Shown: piece after piece, positions 56,788 to 64,000 of the stretch
Position numbering within the stretch: the first letter of the stretch is position 1
How the letters are laid out: every line of letters begins with the position of its first letter
NCBI GenBank assembly: GCA_023014335.1
Contig: JAECYW010000006.1
Coordinates: 3,658,001 to 3,722,000 of the forward strand
Length of the DNA stretch: 64,000 nt
From: Galerina marginata
Taxonomy: Eukaryota; Basidiomycota; Agaricomycetes; Agaricales; Galerinaceae
Direction: 5' to 3'
The notes under the pieces: generated by a model
Told to the model about the DNA's origin: nothing
The model's input: the letters and a program-made list of their open reading frames with translations, nothing else
Databases searched by the model: none
Program-made: the position numbers and the translations under genes

Positions 56788-59265
56788 ATGAACAATAAAT
56801 TTAAGACGCCTTTGAACAAGGTGCGCTCTGATGGCCCCACATTGCGGTCAAGCGCCATGAAACGCGATTCTTTGGCTGCCGAGTTAGAAAAAGGTCTGTT
56901 CTTCAGTCAGGTTGAAAGGGAAGGTGAAAATTAACACAATATTTTTTGTTCTAAGATCCACAATTATCGAGTGCAAAACGCCAACAACGCGCTCAGGTTT
57001 TTACTTCATCCATATCTCATGCCAGCCTTGAGAGGCAACTCCTGGCATCGCAGACCGCAAAGTTGGAGCTCGAAACGAAATTAAGAGACAAAGAATTGCA
57101 AGTGGATAGGCTTGAGCGTGATAGGCGGTGGTTTGCTGACCGGGAGAAGGAAGAACGCGAGGAAAAGGAGGCTGAACGTGAAGCCCACGACGAGGCAAAG
57201 GTATGTATCTCGTATACTTTGACATAAACGTACACCGTCATAATTATTTGCAGAAAAATTCAGATGCTGAACTTCGTTCTTTGAGGCTTGCTGTCTCTTC
57301 CCTGCGCGAGGAACTCGCCGACTTGCAAGATTCTCATCAGGCTCTTTCAAGGAACACGAACCAAACCGGCGCATCACAGAAGGCTCAAATTACGACATTG
57401 ACCAACCAGAACACTGCTCTCGAAGAACAACTTTCAGAATACAAATCACTTGCCGAACAGCGAGAGAAAACCCTGGCTGATCTCCAGGCCCGCTACGATG
57501 AGCTAAGCACCAGCAAAGAAACAGACGCTCGCCGTGCTTCAGATGACGAGAATATGACCGTCGTTCGGGAGGAGCTACATCGTCAGGCCAAGTACCTTCG
57601 CAATCTGGAGACGACCAACGCCAAAATGACAGCTGAACTAAATGTTCTTCGTGAACGTCACACGAGTGTCGAGGTTCTGAGAGAAGAAAAACGCGATCTG
57701 GAACGGAAACTCCAAATGCTCGAAGAGTTCAGAACGAAGGTCGTTAAGCTGGAGGCAGAAGTTGAAGCTGGCAGGAAGGAGCGCGAAGAATGGTACGCGT
57801 TGGATTACTTTTACCATATATTGATATCTTACTCTTCCGTTTCTCAGGGCCAACATGGTAGTCGATACCAAACCTTCCAGTACTCCCATATCCGTTACAC
57901 AAAACTTGACCGACCTTCGCTTGGCCAATGCACGTCTTCTCGAAGAACATGGTGCCGCCAATGCTCTTCTCCGCCAACGTGAAGCCGAACTGGCCGAATT
58001 TGAGCGTCGAGAAACACAGGCTCAACAAACCATCTCATCAGTCGAACAAAACCTCCGAGTCGCCAAAGAGAAGTCCGAGAGAAGAGAAACTATGGCATTG
58101 CTCGCAGAACGAGAAGTCACCTTCCTACAAGCACTTGTGGTGAGTTTATAACAGAAATTTGACAACTACGAACCTGATCTAACCCGAGTTAAATCGAAGG
58201 CTAGTTTCAATGCAGAGGAAGCTCATATCGAAGGTTTTCATATCGACGAAGCAAAGACGCAGCGTATCCATCAGCTCGAAACACTGCTTCAAGAGTACAA
58301 ATCTATGAACGAAAAGCTCGGGCAGGACCTTGACGCCATTGCTGGAAAGTCAGCGTCTTTTGGTCCGGGACAGAGTAGTCAAACCCTTTCAGCTGAATTA
58401 GAAAAAGAGCGCCTAGAAAGGGCTGCTATACAGAAAGGCGAGTGGCTTATCCATTAAACCACAAATTTCACTAATCATTCCGTCTCCTTTAGATCTTGAG
58501 CAAGCCGCAGCGAGCGAGAAGGAGAATCTCGACAAGATTGAGGAGCTCGAACAAACCTTGTTTGAACTCCGAGGCGAAATCGCCGGTGGGCGACACATAC
58601 CCCCAGGCGTACGCGTCCTGTCGATGACAGATAATCCCGAACAGCAATGGTTCGACCTGCGGCAAGCTGCTATGGATAGATTGAAAGGCGAAAACGAGGC
58701 TTTGATGAAAAGACTGAAAGAGTTAGAAGAAAGTGGCGCTCGAGGGGCAACGAGTCAAGACGAGAATAAAGGAGAGGAGTTGGTGCCTAGAGAGAGTTGG
58801 GACCTTGTCACCAAGGAGAAAATAGATCTGGAGGAGCTGCTAAAACAGAAAGAGAAGCGTTTACTAAGACTGCAACAGGTATGTTCGCAAATTAATTCTC
58901 ATTCCTCTTGCGCTTTCCTTGGCTTTCTGACACCATCCTCGTATTTATAGGTCTATCAGTCGAAGAGTGCTGAGTTCCGGGAAGCAATTGCGTCTATACT
59001 CGGGCTCAAACTCGCATTCTACCCGAACGGGCAGGTCCGAGTGACCTCCATATACGATTTATGTGCTTCTTTCGTCTTCCAGCCAGCGTCAAGAACTGAG
59101 GGTGGTCGGATGCAACTCGTCGCCCAAGGCGAAGGCGGTCCGCAGGACCTGCCAAACTTGATGCAATACTGGATCGAAACTGAGCAATGTATACCCGGTT
59201 TCCTGGCCAGCGTCACACTGGAGTGTTATGACAAATCCAAGCGCGAAAACGCTGAGCAGAGCTGA
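56788..59265 (+). CDS. MAD1: Spindle assembly checkpoint protein Mad1
   Basis: About eight short introns, close to 680 residues. Almost the whole chain is coiled coil (LERQLLASQTAKLELETKLR, LRSLRLAVSSLREELADLQD, ELEQTLFELRGEIAGG). The C-terminal hallmark HIPPGVRVLSMTDNPEQQWF leads into the RLK motif MDRLKGENEAL, which in other Mad1 proteins contacts Bub1. The end folds as the RWD-like Mad1 domain (FREAIASILGLKLAFYPNGQ, MQYWIETEQCIPGFLASVTL). The start MNNKFKTPLNKVRSDGPTLR sits well before the first intron. Mad1 recruits Mad2 to unattached kinetochores. The gene is divergent from the DUF262 gene and shares a 172-bp intergenic region with it. Confidence 0.92.
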
Positions 59266-59702
59266 AGATAGGTCGAGCTTCCCTGTCATTGCAACGGGGT
59301 CCATCGTTCGCCATTTGCCCTGATCGACAGCGCCTCCTTCGGGCACCTTCCATCGCCTTACCCTCCGCTTACCTTGGGTTTATAATCTTCGCGAGCTTGT
59401 CGTCTTTATAATACCTTTCGCCACCTGTCAGTTGTAGGTACTACGTTTCCCAGGCAATGTTGATCTACTCGGGTTATTCTAATCCAATGATGCTTCTTTC
59501 AAGATAATGTGGCACATTCTCGGCCAAATTTATCATAGCGACTGGCAGAGAATAATGGTAAAAGTCGACATTATCTCCGCGAATCTCATTCCAGTGAACG
59601 ATTGCGCCTTGTGGACAAGATGTATAAAAGGCCATGTTCAATAACCTGCTCAGTATCCTCAATAACCACATCTACAAGCCCATTCACTGAAACCGATCCA
59701 AT
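59266..59702. other. MAD1 3' flank and TATA promoter of the next gene
   Basis: Contains the MAD1 3' flank and a TATA box, TATAAAAGG, at 59623-59631, 72-80 bp before the ATG of the ABM-fold gene. No gene. Confidence 0.5.
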
Positions 59703-60483
59703 ATGGTTGCCTGTAAGCATATGAAGTCGCAGAACTGTGTCAGTCGCACAGTAACTAATGCATGGACTATTCGCAGTGACACACAGTTCCTTTGTCCCTC
59801 TCGTTGCTCAACCTGGTAAGGAAGACGCCGTCACCGAATTCCTTGTTGGAGGGCACGGTCTCGTTCTCAGCGAGCCCTTAACCCTCCAATGGTACGCCGT
59901 GAAGTACCACGACACGACCCCCGCTCAGTTCGCCATCTTCGATACCTTCCCCAGTGAAGACGGCCGCAACGCCCATTTTACCGGGCCAATCCCGGCCGCT
60001 CTCATGGAGAACGCACCGAAGCTCTTGATTGGCGCCCCAAAGATTGAGGAGATTATGGCTGATGTCATCTCCCACCACGTCACCAAGGCAGGAGAAGGTC
60101 AAAAGGCAGGCGTTACCACTGGCCTGAGGGTATTTTTCACGGCCAAGCCTGGAAAGAAGGAAGCAGTGAAGGCATTCCTGGCTGTACGTGCCCTTTCCTA
60201 GATCTCTAAGTCGAGTCGCATCCTGATCCAGTTTATTCGTTTCCGTTCTTAGGGCGCTGTTCCGATTATTGAGAAAGAGAGTGACACTGTTGCTTGGTAC
60301 TCCATTCACTGGCCTGGCACCGACAATTTCGGAGCTGTCGCTCTTTTCAAGACTGAAGAAGCCCGAGAGGCTCATCTCAAGGACCATGCCGCTACCGCTT
60401 TGATAGGTTCTGCTGATGAGAACCTGACGGCCCAACCAGACGTTGTCAGATTCGATGTTTTGGCCGCAAAGGTCGAGGTTTAA
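59703..60483 (+). CDS. Two-repeat ABM-fold (dimeric alpha/beta barrel) protein
   Basis: Three exons: a 10-nt first exon (59703-59712, ATGGTTGCCT), then 59777 onward, then a third after an intron near 60184-60252. Total about 215 residues. The two halves are similar: SFVPLVAQPGKEDAVTEFLV...LQWYAVKYHDTTPAQFAIFD and RVFFTAKPGKKEAVKAFLAG...VAWYSIHWPGTDNFGAVALF, each ending in an (A/E)xxAxLxxxAxxLIG-type helix. This is the antibiotic-biosynthesis-monooxygenase/stress-dimer fold, here as an internal duplication. No active-site assignment is possible. The TATA promoter and compact gene suggest strong expression. The splice of the tiny exon is supported because the frame before THSSF has no other ATG. 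Confidence 0.8.
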
Positions 60484-60658
60484 GGATTTAATCACTTGAC
60501 ATTATCTGGTCCGTTGTACATTTTTAAATAACAAATTGTATTGAATGATATATGTGAAGATGATGAACATGTGATGGGTATTTTCCACTGGCAGTGCCTC
60601 TTAGGCTCAGGCTGGGATAATAAAGGACACGTTGTCTAAGCGAGGCATCTTGAAAGCG

Positions 60659-61582
60659 ATGAGCAACACTAGGCGGAAAACGATCTTTTCCCTGTCCCAT
60701 TCAATGACAGCCAAAGCTAGCAAGCAACCTCCTCACGTTTATCACCCCCAGTTCAACTCGCCCGACGCGGACATCATTCTTGTCTCGTCTGAAGAAACGG
60801 GATACCGTGTACCTCATTTCACGCTACGAAATACATGCGGCTACTTTCGCGGCCTTCTTGCAGGGCATAACTCGTCCCTGGTGCACCCAGAAGCAGATAA
60901 GCAGGCAGTAATCGACGTCGATGAGAAGGATAAAGTGCTCACCAAGGTTCTGAGTATGATTTGTGGGCTACATACGGAAAATTGGGAGTCGATTGACGAG
61001 GCGGACGACGCTCTCCTCCTAGCGCAGAAGTGGGATGCACCAGGACCACTTTCCATCATACGCGGCGCAATAACGGCGCCAATATTCCTTGCGGAGCCAT
61101 TACGGCTCTACGCCATCGCCACGAGACTGGGGTGGGACGAGGAAGCCAAACTGGCATCCACGCATACCCTGACCCTGGACCTTTACGAGGAGGTCAACGG
61201 ACCAGCCCTCGAAAGGATTTCGACCGGCCGACTCATGACCATCTTCCGGTTACACAGAGAACGCCGAGACCTGTTCAAGAGCCTCATCGACAGCGACGAC
61301 CTATTTGAGGCTGGGAATTCGGGGCGCTATGTTTGTCCTGGCTGCGGAGAACAGATGAGCAATCATACTTGGCGCGAATTGAAGGCTAGGATGTTCATGG
61401 AAATGGACAGACGGCCCCTCGGAGACACACTTTGCAGCCTGGAAATGGAGGAATGGGCAGAGGCAACTGCGTGCTGGGAAGCCAAGTGTCAAAAGGCGGA
61501 TTGTGGGAGGTTGAATTACAATAAGCTCAGTACACTGCGAGATATCAAGAGCTGCCTCGATCGACTTCCTTCCCATGTTTAA
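60659..61582 (+). CDS. BTB/POZ-domain protein
   Basis: A single exon of 307 residues. After a basic start (MSNTRRKTIFSLSHSMTAKA), the BTB fold begins at about residue 35: NSPDADIILVSSEETGYRVP, then HFTLRNTCGYFRGLLAGHNS. Its helical part is LTKVLSMICGLHTENWESID, DDALLLAQKWDAPGPLSIIR and AEPLRLYAIATRLGWDEEAK. This form of BTB protein is numerous in Agaricomycetes and of unknown function. The C-terminal part has CPGCG (near residue 228) and further Cys, possibly binding a metal. The open frame extends upstream to a TTG at 60632, but the first ATG is at 60659. Confidence 0.8.
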   Translation: MSNTRRKTIFSLSHSMTAKASKQPPHVYHPQFNSPDADIILVSSEETGYRVPHFTLRNTCGYFRGLLAGHNSSLVHPEADKQAVIDVDEKDKVLTKVLSMICGLHTENWESIDEADDALLLAQKWDAPGPLSIIRGAITAPIFLAEPLRLYAIATRLGWDEEAKLASTHTLTLDLYEEVNGPALERISTGRLMTIFRLHRERRDLFKSLIDSDDLFEAGNSGRYVCPGCGEQMSNHTWRELKARMFMEMDRRPLGDTLCSLEMEEWAEATACWEAKCQKADCGRLNYNKLSTLRDIKSCLDRLPSHV

Positions 61583-62394
61583 TCTACAGCTTTCGTTATT
61601 TCTTTTACAACACGTACTGCAATCGATATCAGTGCAATGAGGGACGAATTCTCTCCCCAGATTTTACGGAACACTTTATGGCGTCATCGCGTGCCAGATT
61701 AGATTAGGCTGGTGGCTGTGAATTCCGTAATTAGGTCCTAGCCTCTGCATGCAGGGTTTAACGTAACCTTGACTTAACCCGGTCATCTGGGAAGGGAATT
61801 CCTCGAAGATTCACGATATCATTCGTACTATCTCATCGACCACAAGGCAAATATAGCCTATGCAGGAGACTCGGGCTTCATGGCTCAAATTGGTGGGAGG
61901 ATCAATAATTCTATTTTTGGCTTTCGACTTGAAGTTGTTTAGCGTTCTCCATTCTGGATGGCGATTCAGTGGCTCCGACCTTATCATCAGAGTCAAGATG
62001 GCTCATTGCCTGTGCATTACCTCACCCCAGTCGAAGACATATCACGTCCATGATCGCAACGAAGCCGTACGTCCCCGTTCAATCACGCCAATGCAAGTAG
62101 GACATGGGCAAATTCTGCTGATTTTTGTCCTTATCAAAACCTGAATGCGTGAAATATGCGTGCACCCTGTCAAAAGGTGAATAGCGCCCACTCGAAGCGA
62201 ACCGGGGGTCAATTGTGGGTGCCCATTTCCATGTGGGTCAATAACCGTGAATCCCGTCCAGAGTCCAAACACGGGCAACGGTGGAGACTCTGACTGACTG
62301 TCCAGCTACTGGCAACTTAATCGTCCTCGAAATTTCACGTATAAAAGCCCTCTTTGCTGAATATTATCGACATTAAAAAAACCACTAACTTCAA
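61583..62394. other. Intergenic; TATA box of the hydrolase gene
   Basis: No supported gene. TATAAAAGC at 62340-62348 lies 47 bp before the ATG of the secreted hydrolase. The frame at 61860-62144 resembles nothing known. Confidence 0.45.
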
Positions 62395-63869
62395 ATGCAC
62401 TCTTCGCTTCTTTTTTTGTTCACCGCTGCTGCATTGGGGCTGGCCTCAAGCATCCCTCCTCGCTGTCAACAAGCCACTATACCAGTCACCGTCACGGCTC
62501 ATCCTCAGATAATCGATATTCAACCTCCCAAGAACCAGTCCGAGCTTACTGGCTTGTTGACCAGGGTGACGAGCTTGACGCAGAATGTGACTACTGACGA
62601 CTTCCATGGACCAGCGAACTTAACCGCGACGTACAAAATCTGGACTCTTTTATGCGTCCCGCCTGGTACTCAACCTAGTACCGTTGAATTTACCGTTCAT
62701 GGGTACGTCTGCGAGAATTATTCTATCCTCTAGTAGCTTCGCGCAATATTGCTCATGAAATCTGCCCTGCCAGAATTAATGCTGATCACCGATATTGGGC
62801 CTTGGGTGGGCCGGGAGCCAAAAACAATTACGCCGACGTTGCGCTCAAAGCTGGCCACGCCATCTTTACCTACGACCGTCTAGGTCAGTGGAATTCTCCC
62901 GCCGTCGTTGATTTTTTTTTCTTACCTTTTTCAAAGGTGTCGGCTATTCTTGCAAACCGGACGGTATAAAGGAAGTCCAGCAGGCTACCCAGATCGAGAT
63001 CGCTGCACAACTTATCACCTACCTCAAAAGCGGGAAGTCTGGTCATAATTTCTCTCGAGTCATTGGGATAGGTCACTCGTTTGGCAGGTGTGTTTACTGT
63101 TTCCCTTTTGACTATTCAATATTCAACTCCCTAATCGTCATCAAAGTCTGCAGCTTGCTGGGGTAGCGGCTCAATACGGCAACCTCTTAGACGCCACTGT
63201 CCTTACTGGGTTTACTCCGTTCACCGGGGGTTTCGCTACCGCCACTGCCTCATTTGGCCTTACTATTGCGTCGCAACAAAATCGGAAAAGATTTGGTCTG
63301 TCGCCTCTACTTATTCAGTTTATACGTCGGCTAATCCCTCAGGACTTGTAGGATCATTAAGCAATTCTTACGTTACAACTGGAAGCATTTCCAACGATCA
63401 AATGCCCTTCTTGACCTTTCCTTTCTTTGATCCTGGTAGGTTTCTATACGACAATAGACTTACCAATACGACGATGACGCTTTCTTTCTAGCTATACTCA
63501 AACTCGCTGAAGCGACAAAAGGTACCGCGACCATTGGGGAGTTCCTCACTTTACAACCACTGGCAGCGCCTAATTACACAAACCCTCTTTTTGTTGTCAC
63601 TGGTGACAAGGACCTGTGAGCATGCGCATTCACATCTCGCTCCCACTCGCGCTAACGTCGCGGATACAAATAGCGTATTTTGCGGTGGAAATTGCTTCCA
63701 GCCTTTTGGAAACTCGACCAACCTCGTCGCAGCCTCTCAGACCTTATTCCCGGGCGTTCAAAAGTTCGATTATATCATCCCCGCTAACGTAGGGCACGGC
63801 GTCAATCTGCACTTCCAGTCTCCAGATATCTATGCGCAAATCCAGAGCTGGATTGCGGAACTTTCCTAG
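62395..63869 (+). CDS. Secreted alpha/beta hydrolase
   Basis: Seven exons, about 370 residues. The signal peptide is MHSSLLFLFTAAALGLASS. A first domain holds PVTVTAHPQIIDIQP and ATYKIWTLLCVPPGTQPSTV. The hydrolase core gives HRYWALGGPGAKNNYADVAL, AGHAIFTYDRLGVGYSC and the nucleophile elbow GIGHSFGSLQLAGVAAQYGN, which is split by an intron after GHSFG. Later come PLFVVTGDKDLVFCGGNC (acid region) and IIPANVGHGVNLHFQSPDIY, where H of VGHG is the likely catalytic His. The triad appears complete. Substrate is unknown; secreted members of this group include esterase-like enzymes. The acceptor of intron 3 must be AAAG|TCTGCAG, since the later TGCAG site gives a stop. Confidence 0.82.
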
Positions 63870-64000
63870 GTCGGGGTTCTGGAGAGCGAGGACTTGTTGG
63901 GTGCAGGATGTTATTTATTTAATCTAGACTTAGATTGCCAGATACCTTTTCAGATTTTATTTATTCATATACTCTTTTCGGCTTAACTTGATGGAACAGC
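63870..64000. other. 3' flank
   Basis: AT-rich 3' flank of the hydrolase gene (TTATTTATTTAATC near 63912). The window ends here. Confidence 0.5.

Noticed and set aside
1..64000. tRNA, rRNA, CRISPR or complete transposon
   Set aside because: No cloverleaf-like A/B-box pairs, rRNA stretches, spaced repeats, transposase or reverse-transcriptase frames were recognised by eye; a tRNAscan or repeat search could still find short ones.

Overview
The window is nuclear DNA of a filamentous basidiomycete, most likely an Agaricomycete. Genes are cut by many short introns (about 45-65 bp, GT-AG, with CTRAY-like branch sites). Several families are typical of mushroom-forming fungi: a DUF6534 membrane protein, a Crinkler-like NTPase/nuclease, a secreted GH16 protein, TKL-type and divergent kinases, UbiA prenyltransferases and small secreted cysteine-rich proteins. 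Gene models below were spliced by hand. Internal exon ends are usually constrained by frame and family similarity; some 5' ends are uncertain.

Layout. 1-2032: 3' part of a WDR48/UAF1-like gene. 2.7-3.9 kb: DUF6534 membrane protein (minus). 3.9-5.9 kb: gene-poor, with coding-looking fragments. 5.9-8.9 kb: Crinkler-type P-loop NTPase fused to a PD-(D/E)XK nuclease. 10.1-11.4 kb: PIN-domain protein (minus), with a cluster of Gcn4-like TGACTC sites upstream. 12.8-15.7 kb: dynamin-family GTPase. 16.1-17.5 kb: mitochondrial OMA1 protease whose HEXXH motif lies across a 15-nt microexon. 18.0-23.2 kb: four tandem genes for small secreted 8-cysteine proteins, each with a TATA box and a shared upstream element. 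25.9-26.2 kb: a small unrecognised gene. 27.2-28.7 kb: divergent protein kinase.

29.7-43.1 kb: three minus-strand genes (two C2H2 zinc-finger proteins and one proline-rich protein) that share an identical 10-bp motif, GTCAGGTGAC, 140-240 bp upstream of their starts. Two tandem UbiA prenyltransferase paralogues lie between the first and second of these genes. 43.4-49.7 kb: a two-gene minus-strand module, a fused biotin carboxylase / CT_A_B / CT_C_D / biotinyl-carrier protein and a LamB/YcsF (PxpA) protein. Together they hold every part of a bacterial-type 5-oxoprolinase plus a biotin carboxylase. 50.2-51.7 kb: secreted GH16 protein that has lost its catalytic nucleophile. 52.1-54.0 kb: TKL-type kinase. 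54.3-56.6 kb: DUF262 protein with an Arg-Asp repeat tail, divergent from the spindle-checkpoint gene MAD1 (56.8-59.3 kb). 59.7-60.5 kb: two-repeat ABM-fold protein. 60.7-61.6 kb: BTB protein. 62.4-63.9 kb: secreted alpha/beta hydrolase.

Housekeeping genes (WDR48, dynamin, OMA1, MAD1, PIN) alternate with accessory patches. The strongest candidates for something new are the two-gene 5-oxoprolinase-like module, the three regulator-like genes with a common upstream motif, and the tandem secreted-protein array with its own conserved promoter element.
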